Assembly: GCA_012523465.1 (NCBI GenBank)
Contig: JAAYIK010000006.1
Coordinates: 42,304-106,303 of the forward strand
From: Lysobacteraceae bacterium
Lineage (GTDB): Bacteria; Pseudomonadota; Gammaproteobacteria; Nitrococcales; AK92
DNA: 64,000 bases
Direction: 5' to 3'
Below are positions 7,408 to 19,400 of the stretch, one piece after another (position 1 is the stretch's first letter; the number at the start of each line of letters is the position of its first letter). The translations under genes were made by a program, and so were the position numbers. The notes under the pieces were generated by a model that did not search any database, was not told the origin of the DNA, and saw only the letters and a list, made by a program, of their open reading frames with translations.

Positions 7408-8751
7408 TCAAGTCCCGCGCGCTTGCCGCAGCGAGGCCTCGAGCCGACCGTAATAGGGAAGCAGCATCAAAGCGCGGGCGACGACATAGACGATGAACGA
7501 CCACCACAGGCCATGATTGCCGTAGTGACCGCTGAGTGGCCAGGAGCTGGCCAGGAAGATGGCTGCCGACAGCAGCGCGGCGTTGCGCATCTCCCGGGTC
7601 CGAGTGCAGCCGATGAAGATGCCGTCGAGCTGGAAGGCCGCCACCGCCAGCAGCACGTACAGCGCGCACCAGGGCAGGGCGTCGCCGGCAGCCTGGCGCA
7701 CCGCGGGTAGGTCGGTCAGCACGGCGATGGCCTGCTGGCCGAGGGCGAGCAGCGCCAGCGCCAGCAGCAGGGCGGTGATGCAGGCTAGCTGGGTGGACAG
7801 CGCTACGGCGCGGCGAAAACGCTCCCGCTGGCGCGCTCCCAGGGCCTGCCCGACCAGAGACTCGGCGACGAAGGCGAAGCCGTCGAGGAAAAAGGCGCTG
7901 AAAGAGACCAGCTGCAGCAAGATGTGGTTGGCAGCGAGGATGACGTCGCCGAAGCGGGCACTCTGGTTGACGAACCAGGCGAAGGCGAACACCAGTGTCA
8001 GGGTGCGGATCATGATGTCGCCGTTGGCGGCAAGGGTTCGCCGCAGTTTTTGGGGATCAGCGATCCGTGGCCAGGACCAGAAGCGCTCCTCGTCGCGGTG
8101 CCGGCGCCGCAGGACGCGATGCAGCAGGGTCAGAGCGATGAGGCAGCTGCTCCACTCGGCGATCAGGGTGCCTAGGGCGATACCGCGGGCGCCGAGGCCG
8201 AGCACGCCGGCGAAATAGACGTCGAGAATGGCGTTGACGCCGTTCAGGAGCAGCTGGATCGCCAGCAGCTTGCGCGTCAGCCCCAGGCCGATCAGGCTGC
8301 CGGTGACAGCGAACATGGCCAGCGTCGCCGGCGCGCCCCAGATGCGGATGAAGAAATAGGCGCGGGCGGCGTTTTCCACCTCGGCGCTGCTGTCGAGCAG
8401 CCAAAAGGCCAGCTCGGCCAGTGGCCATTGCAGCAGGGTGAGGCTGCAGCCAATGGTCAGCGCGATCAGCAGCGCCCGCCCTAGTGTGGCCCGCACTTCG
8501 GCTTCGTCCTCCGCGCCTACCGCCTGGGCGGTGAAGCCGGTGGTGCCCATGCGCAGAAAGCCGAAGCTCCAATAGATGAAGCTGAAAATGATGGCGCCCA
8601 GAGCGATGGCGCCGAGCTCGGCGGTCGTCCCGAAGTTGCCGATCACGGCGGTATCCACCAGGCCGAGCGTAGGCACGGCGGCGTTGGCCAGGATGATCGG
8701 CCAGGCCTTGCTCAGGATGGTGCGGCGGCTGATTGCTGTTTGTGCTGCCAA
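7408..8751 (-). CDS. DinF-type MATE multidrug/metabolite exporter
   Basis: A 447-aa inner-membrane protein with about twelve hydrophobic segments, of the MATE (MOP flippase) superfamily, DinF branch. Signs are SKAWPIILANAAVPTLGLVDTAV at the first helix (positions 14-36), GFLRMGTTGFTAQAVG in the second, and the internal repeat starting ...LAANGDIMIRTLTL. MATE exporters use a Na+ or H+ gradient to expel cationic or other small molecules. The start is TTG at 8751: a stop lies just upstream in frame and no ATG or GTG precedes the first helix. It is divergent from the small gene at 8826. Confidence 0.85.
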   Translation of the reverse strand: MAAQTAISRRTILSKAWPIILANAAVPTLGLVDTAVIGNFGTTAELGAIALGAIIFSFIYWSFGFLRMGTTGFTAQAVGAEDEAEVRATLGRALLIALTIGCSLTLLQWPLAELAFWLLDSSAEVENAARAYFFIRIWGAPATLAMFAVTGSLIGLGLTRKLLAIQLLLNGVNAILDVYFAGVLGLGARGIALGTLIAEWSSCLIALTLLHRVLRRRHRDEERFWSWPRIADPQKLRRTLAANGDIMIRTLTLVFAFAWFVNQSARFGDVILAANHILLQLVSFSAFFLDGFAFVAESLVGQALGARQRERFRRAVALSTQLACITALLLALALLALGQQAIAVLTDLPAVRQAAGDALPWCALYVLLAVAAFQLDGIFIGCTRTREMRNAALLSAAIFLASSWPLSGHYGNHGLWWSFIVYVVARALMLLPYYGRLEASLRQARGT

Positions 8752-8825
8752 GGCTTGTTACGCTGGTCGACGAGACGAATGCAAGAAGCGGCCATGATAC
8801 GCCGGCAGGAGAAAGGTGCGAACCG

Positions 8826-9044
8826 ATGCCTGATGCAAGCGATTCCGATCGGCTGCCGAACCTCGTCGACGGGTTGACGCGGCAAGAGCGCATCGTGCTG
8901 CATGTGCTGCGGCAGGTGCAGCGGGAGCGGGGCGGCCGGCCGGTGCCGACGGTCATGCTCTACGGGCGGGTGCTGGAGCACATCGATCTCAGCGAGCAGG
9001 AACTGCAACAGTGCCTGGCTCGCTTGGGCACGCTGCCTGTCTGA
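8826..9044 (+). CDS. Hypothetical protein, 72 aa
   Basis: A short gene between two minus-strand transporters. ATG at 8826 follows GGAGAAAGG at suitable distance, a strong ribosome site. The product (MPDASDSDRLPNLVDGL then TRQERIVLHVLRQVQRERGG, then a hydrophobic/acidic helical tail) is small, soluble and predicted all-helical. It might be a mini winged-helix-like or adaptor protein, but no family is recognised. It is divergent from the MATE gene, so the two share a 74-bp promoter region. Confidence 0.6.
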   Translation: MPDASDSDRLPNLVDGLTRQERIVLHVLRQVQRERGGRPVPTVMLYGRVLEHIDLSEQELQQCLARLGTLPV

Positions 9045-9065
9045 TCCGGCTCCCCGGCACCGGCT

Positions 9066-12000
9066 TCAGCGGCCGCCGCTTTCCTCGCCGGCGGCGGCCG
9101 GTGCGTTTCTCCGGCGCGTGAACAGCCGCTCCACCAGCACGAAAAACAACGGCACGAAGAAGATGCCCAGCGAGGTGCCGACCAGCATGCCGCCGAGGAC
9201 CCCGGTGCCGATGGAGTTCTGCGCGCCCGAGCCAGCGCCGGTGGCGAGGGCCAGCGGGGTTACGCCCAGCCCGAAGGCGAGCGAGGTCATCAGGATGGGG
9301 CGCAGGCGGTCGCGGACCGCGGCCATGGTGGCCTCGATCAGGTCCATTCCGGCCCGCTCCAAATAGTCCTTAGCGAAGGCGATGATGAGAATGGCGTTCT
9401 TGCTGGTGAGCCCCACCGTAGTCAGCATGGCGACTTGGAAGTAGATGTCGCGCTCCAGCCCGCGCAGCCAGCCGGCCAGAACCGTGCCGAGTATCCCCAG
9501 CGGCGCGGCCAGCAGCACTGCCGTGGGAATGGTCCAGCTCTCGTACAGTGCCGCCAGGCACAGGAATACCACCAGCAGCGACAGGGTGTACAGCAGCGGC
9601 GTCTGGGCGCCAGCTTCGCGCTCCTGATAGGACAGCCCGGTCCAGGCGACGTTGGTGCCGGCCGGAAGCTCCGCCGCCAGCCGCTCGATCTCCGCCATGG
9701 CCTCGCCAGTGCTGATGCCGGGAGCGGCCTCGCCCTGGATTTGCACCGCCGGTAGCCCTTCGTAGCGTTCCAGCCGCGGCGAGCCGTAGCTCCAGGACGA
9801 GCTGGCGAAGGCCGAGAAGGGCACCATCTCGCCCTGGGCGTTGCGCACCGACCACAGCTGCAGATCCTCCGGCACCATGCGGAATGGGGCGTCGGCCTGG
9901 AGATAGACTCGCTTGACCCGGCCGCGGTCGATGAAGTCGTCGATGTACCGTCCGCCCCAGGCGGTGCTGAGCACGTCGTTGATGGCGTCCATCGTCAGCC
10001 CTAGCGCCGCGGCGCGTTCGGTGTCGATGTGCAGTGCGAACTGCGGGGTGTCGTCGAGGCCGTTGGGGCGCACGTTGACGAGTAGCGGGCTTTGCATGGC
10101 GGCGCCAAGCAGCTGGTTGCGGGCCGCCATCAGGGCCGCGTGGCCGAGCCCGCCGCTGTCCTGCAGATAGAACACGAAGCCCGCCGCCGTGCCCAGCTCG
10201 GGCATGGCCGGCGGCGCGAAGGCGAAGACCAGCGCATCCTGGATCGCGCCGAGCGCCGTCATGGCCCGTGCCGCCACCGCCTCCACGCTCAGCTCGGACA
10301 CGGTTCGCTCGGCCCAGTCCTTCAGCTTGATGAAGGCGATGCCGGTGTTCTGACCGCTGCCGCCGAAGCTGAAGCCCTGCACGCTGAAGACCGACTCGAC
10401 GGCCTCGGTCTCGTTCTCCAGGAAATGCTGCTCCAGCCGGAGGATGGAGTTCATGGTCCGCTGCTGGGTCGCGCCGACCGGCGTTTGCACCTGGGCCAGC
10501 AGTATCCCCTGGTCTTCCGGCGGCAGGAAGGAGCTGGGGAGGCGCACGAACATCACCGCCATCAGCGCGGCCAGCACCGCGAAGACGAGGGCAAAGCGCT
10601 TGGGGCGGGTCAGGATCCCGCGCACGGCGCGCTGGTAGCGGCGGCTGCCGCGCTCGAAGTTGCGGTTGAAGGCGCCAAAGAAGCCTTTCTTCTCGACGTG
10701 CCGTCCCGGCTCGAGCGGCTTGAGCATGGTGGCGCACAAGGCCGGGGTGAGCACGATGGCCACCAGCACCGACAGCGCCATGGCGGAGACGATGGTGGCC
10801 GAGAACTGGCGGTAGATGACGCCGGTGGAGCCGCCGAAGAAGGCCATGGGCACGAACACCGCCGAGAGCACCAGGCCGATGCCGATCAGCGCCCCGGTGA
10901 TCTGGTCCATGGACTTGCGAGTGGCCTCCTTGGGCGACAGCCCCTCTTCCTGCATGATGCGTTCGACGTTCTCCACCACCACGATGGCGTCGTCCACCAG
11001 CAGCCCGATGGCCAGCACCATGGCGAACATGGTCAGCATGTTGATCGATAGCCCCAGCGCGGCCAGCACACCGAAGGTCCCCAGCAGCACCACCGGCACC
11101 GCGATGGTGGGTATCAGGGTGGCGCGCAGGTTTTGCAGAAACAGGTACATCACTAGGAAGACCAGGGCGATGGCCTCCAGCAGGGTGTGCACCACGCCTT
11201 CGATGGCCACCCGCACGAAGGGCGTGGTGTCGAAGGGCGTCACCGCCTTGAGGCCGGGCGGGAAGTTGGGGGCGAGCCGGGTCAGCGCCGCCTGCACCGC
11301 GGCGGCGGTATCCAGGGCGTTGGCGCCGGTGGCAAGCGAGATGGCCATGCCTGTAGCCGGCTGACCGTTATAGCGGCTGATGAAATCGTAGTTTTCCGCG
11401 CCCAGCTCGATCCGCGCGACGTCGCCCAGGCGTAGCACCGAGCCGTCGAGATTGCTGCGCACCACGATGCTGCGGAACTGTTCCGGTGTCTGCAGGCGCT
11501 GCTGGGCGGTGATGACAGCGTTGAGCTGCTGTCCACCGACGGCGGGCGTGCCGCCCAGCTGTCCCGCCGCCACCTGGGCATTCTGCGCCTGGATGGCCGC
11601 GATCAGGTCGGCAGGAACCAGGCGGTAGGTCTCCAGCTTGCTCGGATCTATCCAGATGCGCATGGCGTATTGGGCGCCGAAGACTTGTACGGTGCCGACC
11701 CCTTCGACGCGGCTGATCGGGTCGACCAGATTGGCGATGACATAGTCCGAGATGTCGGTGCGCTCCATCTCGCCGGTCTCCGACACGAAGCCCAGCACCA
11801 TCAAAAAGCCGGTGCTGGCCTTGGTGACGCTGACGCCCTGCCGCTGTACTTCCTGCGGCAGCAGCGGCATCGCCAGCTGCAGCTTGTTCTGCACCTGGAC
11901 CTGGGCGATGTCGGGGGCGGTGCCGGTGGCGAAGGTGAGCGTGATGGAGGCGCGGCCGTTGGAGGAGCTGGTCGAGGCCATATACAGCAGCCCGTCCAGT

Positions 12001-12212
12001 CCCTTCATGTTCTGCTCGATGATTTGCGTCACCGAATCTTCCACCACCTGGGCCGAGGCGCCGGGGTAGGTGGCGTCGATGGTCACGGTGGGCGGGGCGA
12101 CGATGGGATACTGCGAGATCGGCAGATTAAAAATCGACAGGCCGCCGGCCAGCATGATGATGATGGCGATAACCCAGGCGAAGACCGGGCGATCGATGAA
12201 AAAGCGTGCCAT
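9066..12212 (-). CDS. RND multidrug efflux pump, inner-membrane subunit (AcrB/MexB/HAE1 family)
   Basis: A 1,048-aa resistance-nodulation-division pump that exports drugs and other amphiphiles using the proton gradient. ATG at 12212 has AGGAA 8-10 nt upstream and gives [20 protein letters not shown], the standard opening. TM4 has [18 protein letters not shown] with the paired Asp of the proton relay; TM10 has [18 protein letters not shown] with the relay Lys. Full length and both periplasmic repeats are present. No adaptor gene precedes it directly and no outer-membrane channel follows. A matching adaptor lies at 36834-38042 on the same strand, suggesting an operon broken by an insertion. Confidence 0.93.
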   Translation of the reverse strand: MARFFIDRPVFAWVIAIIIMLAGGLSIFNLPISQYPIVAPPTVTIDATYPGASAQVVEDSVTQIIEQNMKGLDGLLYMASTSSSNGRASITLTFATGTAPDIAQVQVQNKLQLAMPLLPQEVQRQGVSVTKASTGFLMVLGFVSETGEMERTDISDYVIANLVDPISRVEGVGTVQVFGAQYAMRIWIDPSKLETYRLVPADLIAAIQAQNAQVAAGQLGGTPAVGGQQLNAVITAQQRLQTPEQFRSIVVRSNLDGSVLRLGDVARIELGAENYDFISRYNGQPATGMAISLATGANALDTAAAVQAALTRLAPNFPPGLKAVTPFDTTPFVRVAIEGVVHTLLEAIALVFLVMYLFLQNLRATLIPTIAVPVVLLGTFGVLAALGLSINMLTMFAMVLAIGLLVDDAIVVVENVERIMQEEGLSPKEATRKSMDQITGALIGIGLVLSAVFVPMAFFGGSTGVIYRQFSATIVSAMALSVLVAIVLTPALCATMLKPLEPGRHVEKKGFFGAFNRNFERGSRRYQRAVRGILTRPKRFALVFAVLAALMAVMFVRLPSSFLPPEDQGILLAQVQTPVGATQQRTMNSILRLEQHFLENETEAVESVFSVQGFSFGGSGQNTGIAFIKLKDWAERTVSELSVEAVAARAMTALGAIQDALVFAFAPPAMPELGTAAGFVFYLQDSGGLGHAALMAARNQLLGAAMQSPLLVNVRPNGLDDTPQFALHIDTERAAALGLTMDAINDVLSTAWGGRYIDDFIDRGRVKRVYLQADAPFRMVPEDLQLWSVRNAQGEMVPFSAFASSSWSYGSPRLERYEGLPAVQIQGEAAPGISTGEAMAEIERLAAELPAGTNVAWTGLSYQEREAGAQTPLLYTLSLLVVFLCLAALYESWTIPTAVLLAAPLGILGTVLAGWLRGLERDIYFQVAMLTTVGLTSKNAILIIAFAKDYLERAGMDLIEATMAAVRDRLRPILMTSLAFGLGVTPLALATGAGSGAQNSIGTGVLGGMLVGTSLGIFFVPLFFVLVERLFTRRRNAPAAAGEESGGR

Positions 12213-12605
12213 GTGGCGCGGTTCCTGATAGCAGGACGCCGTCCGGCGCGGCCGCAAGGCGGACGCAGCGGAAACGAAAAGACCGGCCGGCGCGGGCGGT
12301 TCCACTGCTTAGCCGGCGGTATTGGCTCGCTTGCGGCCAAACCAACAGTGCGCCGGGCGGACCCTGTACGCGCCCGCCTGCCGTAGCCGAACGGGCGCCT
12401 GATTCCCCGCATAGATAGGCACGCCCGGGGCGTGAACCAAGCGCGTTCGCGACCTGGCGGGAGGCCGGAATCGGTTAACGCTCGGTTTATGTTCGCATGC
12501 TCTAATTTCACGCTGTCGCTGCTGAGCGACAGTTGCATGCCTGTTTTCTTCAGAAGAAAGCAAACAAAAGAACGACCCAGCCGAAACGCTTGGAGGGGGC
12601 ATCTG
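12213..12605. promoter_or_regulatory. Divergent control region between RND pump and sapC-tps block
   Basis: 393 bp without a supported gene. The right half holds a hairpin CTGTCGCT-gctg-AGCGACAG (12513-12532), a second perfect inverted repeat TTTCTTC-A-GAAGAAA (12545-12559), and two GCATGC sites (12495 and 12535 areas). These lie 45-110 bp upstream of sapC and are candidate operators or promoter elements for the sapC-tpsA-tpsB transcript. The left half, next to the pump, shows nothing distinctive. Confidence 0.4.
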
Positions 12606-13343
12606 ATGAGCGCGCTTCTGTTCTATCAGCGCCCGATTCCGCTCAACCGCAAGACCCACAAGGATCTGCGGCTGAAAGCAAACGGCGCCGACTTCTCCTT
12701 TGCTGCCAAAACCAATTCCGTGCCGCTGGCGGCAAGCGAGTTCTACGACGCCCAGCGCGACTATCCCATCGTGTTCGCCAATACCGGTGAAGGGGTGCCG
12801 GTGCCACTAGCGCTGCTCGGGCTGCGCCAAGGCGAGAACCTGTTCGTGGCCGAGGACAAGCGCTGGGAAGCCGACTACATCCCGGCGTTCGCGCGCAGCT
12901 ATCCCTTCGTGCTGGCACGCAACGAGGGGGCTGACGATTTCCTGGTTTGCGTCGACGAGACGGCACCCTTCCTCGACAAGGACGAGGGCGAGCCGCTGTT
13001 CACCGAGGACGGACAGGAGAGCGAAGCCCTGCGCAGCCGGGTCGATTTGCTCAGCGAGTTCCAGGGCCACATGCAGCGCACCCGCGAGTTCTGCGAGCGC
13101 CTGGCCGAGCTGGGGCTGTTCAAGGAGGTGACCCTGCAGGTGGTGCCCGAGGGTGGTGAGCCGCTGTCGCTGCAGGGCGTGCAGGTGGTGGACGAGCCCA
13201 AGCTGGTTGCGCTGGCGGATGACCAGGTGTTGCCGCTGTTCCGAAGCGGAGAGCTGGGCTGGATTTACGCCCACCTTGCCTCGCTGCGCAACGTGCAGCG
13301 GCTCACGCGGCGGCTGGCGCGACGGCTTCACAAGGCTGCTTGA
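12606..13343 (+). CDS. SapC-family protein
   Basis: A 245-aa soluble protein of the SapC family (Pfam PF07277). ATG at 12606 follows GGAGGGGG. Features seen are FYQRPIPLNRKTHKDLRLK at the start, NSVPLAASEFYDAQRDYPIVFA, RRWEADYIPAFARSYPFV-like text, and a C-terminal helical part ending LTRRLARRLHKAA. There is no signal peptide. The family name comes from a Campylobacter fetus S-layer gene; biochemical function is not established. Here it stands 61 bp upstream of the giant exoprotein gene on the same strand with no terminator between, so co-transcription is likely. A role in expressing or modifying the surface protein is inference. Confidence 0.82.
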   Translation: MSALLFYQRPIPLNRKTHKDLRLKANGADFSFAAKTNSVPLAASEFYDAQRDYPIVFANTGEGVPVPLALLGLRQGENLFVAEDKRWEADYIPAFARSYPFVLARNEGADDFLVCVDETAPFLDKDEGEPLFTEDGQESEALRSRVDLLSEFQGHMQRTREFCERLAELGLFKEVTLQVVPEGGEPLSLQGVQVVDEPKLVALADDQVLPLFRSGELGWIYAHLASLRNVQRLTRRLARRLHKAA

Positions 13344-13404
13344 TTAATAAGGAAGGATTCTTCTCGGCATAACGGTGGCCATGCCTTCTGGAGTGGGGGC
13401 TGCG

Positions 13405-16400
13405 ATGAACGACATTAAGCAAAGCGAAGTGGTACCAGGGTCGGTGTCCAGGCTGGGCGTTTTCGCCCATTTCCAGCAGTCCGTCACGCCGAGGAGGTCC
13501 GCGCCATTGTTGCGCAGCCCCGCGCTGCTGCCGCTGGTGCTCGCCACGCTGCGCGCCGCCAGCGCGACGGCTGGCGCGGCGCCCAATACCAGCATCGTCG
13601 CCAACGGCCGCACCAACACGCAAGTCGTCCAGAACGACGACGTATGGACGGTGACCACTGGCACGGTAAGCGGCCAGACCGGTTTCAATGCCTTCAGCCA
13701 GTTCCTGCTCGGCAGCGGCCACACCGCCAACCTGAAGCTGTCCGGTGATACCAGAAACCTGGTCAACCTCGTCGACAGCAAGGTCGAGATTCACGGCACC
13801 CTCAACAGCCTCTACGAGTCGGGGCAGATCGGCGGCAACGTCTTCTTTGCCAGTCCCGCCGGCTTCGTGGTCGGCAAGGACGGCGTGATCAACGTCGGCA
13901 GCCTCGCGGTCACCACGCCGACCCAGGCGGCCATGGACGCGGTGCTCGAGAACCTCGATGCTGCCGCCCTCATGGATGGCAGTATCGCGCTGGAGCCGGG
14001 GGCCGTCATCAGCATCGAAGGCAAGGTCAATGCGCTCGACTCGGTGACCCTGCGGGCACCGAAGATCGAGGTTCCCGGCCAGATTCTGGTGGGCGACCAA
14101 GCCCAGGCAGCCATCGAAGCCCTGGCCCTCAATATTGACGGGCAGCTTCTCGCCGCCGGCCTAATCGAGGATGGCGGCACCATTCGCCTGATCGGCCGCG
14201 ACTCGGTCAGCGTCAGCGGCACACTGGCCGCCAATCGGGTGGAGGATGGCGAGATTCTCATCACCGCCACCAAGGTGGTCGAGATCGACTCCGGCATCGC
14301 CGAGGCCGAGGCCGTGGTGGACATCTCCGGCGAGGTCAGCGGCGGCAACATCGTCGTCCGGGCCGTGGCCAAGGCTGGTGCCGAGTTCGACGACGCCGCC
14401 GCCGAGCGGGGCGATGGCCTCACCCTTGTCGATGCTGCGGATCTGAGTGTCATCGACCTGCTGGAGCTGGGCGTCGACTTCGCCAAGGGCGAGGCCGAGC
14501 TGGGGGCCGTGTGGGCCAAGGCCGATGCCCGGGTGATTGTGCGTGACGGCGCCGCGCTGGATGCTGCCCATGACCTGACACTGGAGGCCCAGGCCGAGCG
14601 CATCGCCAAGACCCCCGCGCTCAAGACCAAGCCCGACAAGACCGACCTTTACAGCATCGCAGCCGTGCTCGGCGCAGCCACCGGCACCACCGAGGTGCGG
14701 GTAGAGGACGGCGCGCGCCTCGAGGCCGGCGAAGAAGTCACCATCCAGGCCAGGAGCGTCAACCAGGTGGACGTGCAGGCCACGTCCGTCACCGCCAATG
14801 AGGAAAGCTACGCGGCCCTCACCCTGGCCGTGGGCATCGCTGACGTGGACACCAACGTCCGGGTGGATGCCGGTGCCACGCTTGAGAGCGGCGGTCAGGC
14901 ACACATCAGCGCCCGAAACGACAACGCGTTCGGCGTCGAGGCCGCGGTCATGGCCGTGGGGGATGCGGTCATCGGCGGCGCGGCGGCGCTGAGCCACTTC
15001 AGCACGACGGCCGATGCGGAACTCGCTGCCAGTCTGGACGCCGGGCAGGTGGCCGGCGATCTGGTGATCGATGCGCGCTCCCATACCAGCGAGAATCTGG
15101 TCTCCGCCACCACTGCCACTGGCGCTGCACCCAGTTCCAAGCTGCAGAAGGTCAAGGACGGGGCCAGCAAGCTGGGCACGTTGGTCCAAAAAGCGCAAAA
15201 GAAGGGCGAGGACAAGGCCGATAAGGCGGCCGGCAACAACGAGCCGGATTCGGGCCAGCCGGTGAAGCTGTCATCGGCGCTGGCCCTATCCTTCAACGAC
15301 CATGGCGCCAGCGCCCGGATCGCCGACGGCGCCAAGGTGGAGGTGGGCGGCGACCTGGTGGTGAACGCCCAGGTCAAGAGCGAAGGCATCCGCAACATCG
15401 CCGAGAGCAAGGTCACCACCCAGGCCAAGAAGCGCGAAGGCGATGGCCTGGTCACCGGCAGCGCGGCCATCGCCATCGGCATCTTCCGCCATGATGCCCA
15501 GGCCATCGTGGGCGAGGGCGCCGAGCTCGCCGCCGAGCGCATTGGCGTCAACGCCAGCTCCGAGCTGCCGCTGACCGTGACGGTGTTCGACAAGTGGGAC
15601 ACCGAGGCGGAGCTGCTGGACAATCTCGCGGCCAACCTCTCCGTCCCCAACCCGGCCAGGCAGATCTTCACCAGCCACGCCAATGCTACCGGCCAGGCCG
15701 AGGAGTTCGGCTTCGCCGGCGCCTTGAGCTATTTCGAGAGCGAGAACAGCGCCCGGGCCTGGATCGGAGACGGCGCCAAGCTTGCCAGCCGGGCCGATGG
15801 CGGCGCCTGGAGCAGCGAGCTGGACGGCGACTTCAGGGTCGATTGGCAGGATGCGGTAAGCGTCCAGGCCAGCACTGTCAGCGAAAGCATCAACGTCGCG
15901 GGCAATTACCAGCTGCTGGGCCTTGGAGGTACCGGCGGCGGCAAGGAGGCGGCCAGCGTCGGCGGCGCCTTCAACTGGGTGAACTACAGCAACACCGCCG
16001 AGGCCGGCATCGGTGCCGGCGCGGTGGTATCGGCCGACGGCGTGGTCGTGGACGCTCACAGCCGCGACTGGTTCCTTACCCTCAGCCCCAGCGCCGGCAA
16101 GGGCACCAGCATCGCCGGCAATGGCATCTTCGCCCTCAACCAGATTGATAACCGTACTCACGCCTCTATCAGCCATGATGCCACCATCGAGGCCCGGCGC
16201 CTGGGGCTGGACGCCTACCAGGAGCTGGCCGTGTGGAGCTTCGGCGGCGCCCTGGCCCAGGGCGAGGCCGTCTCGGCGGCGGCTGCCATCGCTGCCAACG
16301 ACGTACGCACCGACACCCGCGCCTTCATCGGCGACAACGCCGCCGGGCCCGACGAGGAGCCCGCGCGGGAGGGCAGCGGCAGCGTCAGCGCCGACCTGGT

Positions 16401-19400
16401 GCGCGTGGAAGCTATCACCGACGGCCAGGTGGTGTCGATAGCCGTGGCCGGCGCTGTCACCAGCTCCAGCGAGCCCAAGCCCAAGGCCGACGGCGAGTCC
16501 GACGGCGGCTTCATCGGCAAGATCAAGGGCCTGCTCAGCTTCAAGACCAAGAAGGCGTCGGACCAGGCCAATGCCCAGCTGGACGGCTCGTCCGTGGTCG
16601 ATAAGGCTAGCCAGGAGCTGAACGCTCAGCAGACGGCCCAGGGCGAGCAGCCGGGGCAGCATCAGCCGCAGACCAAGCCGCTGTTCGGGTTGTCCGTCTC
16701 CGGCGCGGCCACCGCAACCATTGCCGAACAGGACACGCAGGCCTACATCGATGGCGTCACCATCCGCGCCTACGACTCTGACCAGCGCACCGACCTTGCC
16801 GTCCAGGCCAAGAACGATACGGATCTAATCAGCGTCGGCGGCGCTGCCGCCTTCAGCCGGGCCAACAAGGAGAGCGTGGAATACCACGCCGCGGTGGCCG
16901 GCGCAGTCTCCTTCAATCTCATCGATAACGACACCTATGCCGGCCTGCGCCATATGACCATGGAGCGGGCCGGGGAGGTGGCCGTGCAGGCGCTCACCGC
17001 CGGCGATTCGGTGGCTATCGGCATCGCGCCGGCCCTGGACGCCTCCGGCCAGGGCGAGGGCGGCAGCGCTGCGGCGTCCGTCTCCATCAGCTGGATCGAA
17101 GGCAGCACCCGGGCAGAGATCGCCGACTCCACCCTGGAGGGCGAGGGCGATCTGGAGGTCACCGCCTACGACCGGGCTCAGACCATCACCGGTGGCGGTG
17201 CCCTCAACGCTGGCAAGGGCAAACTGGGGTTGGGCCTGTCGGCGAGCCTGGCCCATGTGGCCAAGGACACCGTTGCCCGAATCGCCGACAGCCAAATCTC
17301 CGGTTTCGATGCGGTGGGGGCGCGCGCCATCGCGGTCAGCCGCCTCATCACCGCCGCCGGCAACATCGGCGCCACCAAGGACGGCACCGTCCTGGTGGGT
17401 TCCTTCGTGTTCAACGACCTGGCCAACACGGTGCGCGCCGAGGTGAGCGGCAGCACCCTGGAGGACATCAGCGGCAACGTCGACGTGCTGGCCGCGAGCA
17501 GTAGCAGCGAACCAGCACTGGATGCGCTCCTCGGCGCCCGGCGCGATCGCGGCCTGGAGACCAGCCTCGACCCGGGCCAGGCCCCGGAGCTGGAAGAGGG
17601 CGAGGAGCAGGTCATTCAGGATGCCCGCTTTGGCGCGGATCGCGGCGGAGCGCTGGTGATCGGCGTTGCCGGCACCGGCGCTGGCGGCGGCAATGCCGCC
17701 GGCCTCTCGGCGGTGGCCAACGTGGTGCGCAACCAGTACCAGGCCGTGCTGGAGGGCACGCAGGTGAGCACCGATGGCGAGGTGAGCGTCAGCGCCCGGG
17801 ACGACTCCCAGGTGATCGGCGTGGCCGTGGGCGTCGCCGGTGCCAAGGACACCTTCGCTGGCATGGGCTCGGTGGTGGGCAATGTCGCCACCGGGAGCGT
17901 GACCGCCCGGGTCGGGGAGCTTGATGCCGACGGCCATACCACCATCATCAGCGCCGCGGCGCTGGATGTTAGCGCTTATGATGGCACTGAGCTATGGGCC
18001 GGCGCCGGCAGCGTGGCCGGCAGCGGCGGCAAGGCCGGCATCGGTGCCTCCGTGGCCTTCAACGCCACGACGGACATCGATGTGGACGGCTCCGGCGGCC
18101 GAGGCACCGAGGCCATCGTGGTCAACACCGATCTGGAGCTTGGCGCCGATGGCGGCAGCGGCGCCCTCAAGGTGGACGCTCTGGCCGACTCTTCTCTACG
18201 CGCCATCGCCGTCTCCGGCGCCGGCGCCAGCGGAGTGGCCCTGGGTGGGTCGCTCAGCTTCAACCTGATTAACGACCAGGTCGCCGCCCGTTTGAGCGGC
18301 AGCAAGGTGAACGCACAGCAGGTCACGGTCAGCGCCCGCGACCGGGACGAGGAGAGCGGCAGCCGCGCCTCCATCTGGGCCTTGGCGGGCAACGTGGTCG
18401 GCTCCAGCGGCCAGGCGGCCGTGGGTGCTTCCTTCGCCGTCAATACCATTGCTAGCAGCCTAGAAGCCGAGGTGAAGGATAGCCACCTCACGGTGGACAG
18501 CGACACCCTGGTGGCGGCCGAGAGCGGCAGCGAGATCATCAGCATCGCCGTGGGTGGCGCTGGCACTAGCGGCACCGCGGCGGGCATCTCCAGCACCGTT
18601 AATACCATCGCCAAGAGCGTCCACGCGCGGCTTATCGACAGCACCGTTACCGACGGCTCTGGCATGGGCAATCTCTTCGTCCGCGCCGGCGATCGCTGGG
18701 ACGATGGCGGCAACGGCTCCACCATCTGGAGCTTGGCCGGCAACGTGAGCGGTGCCGGCAAGGTGGCCGCGGGGCTGGCTGCAGCGGTGAACACCATTAG
18801 CAACGAGCTCGTTGCCGAGGTCGAGGGCAGCACCGTCGACCTCGACGGCGCGGTCCTGGTCAAGGCCGACTCCGGCAGCGAGATCAAGTCCGCTGCTGTG
18901 GCTGGCGGTGGTGCCGGCACGGCCGCCGTGCAGGGGTCGCTGGCAGTCAACACGGTCGCCAACACCACCCGAGCCACCGTCCAGGGCGGCAGCCTCGGTG
19001 GCGGGCAGGTGCGGGTGGAGGCCCGCGAGCGCAGCGCCGCCAGCGATCACCGCACCACCATCCACGCCCTGGCCGGCAGCGTGTCCGGGGCAGGCACCGC
19101 GGCGGTGGGCGGTGCGGTCGCCGTCAACACAATCGCCAATGACCTCATTGCCAGCGTCGACGCCGCCACCATCGAAGGCGACAGCCTCCAGGTGCTCACT
19201 GCCACCGGCAGCGAGATCAAGTCCGCCGCCGCTTCCGGGGCCGGTGCCGGTACCGCAGCGGTGAATGGCGCGGCCACTATCAACACCATCGCCAACCGCA
19301 GCTTGGCGCTGCTGGCCAACGCCACCGTCACGGCCGACACCCTGCGGGTGCAGGCCAGTGACGTGGCCGCCGACGGCGGCGCGGGCTCCCTCATCCAGTC

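Noticed and set aside
9370..10737. A 455-codon frame inside the RND pump gene.
   Set aside because: Out-of-phase shadow; the pump frame is continuous and has all conserved motifs.
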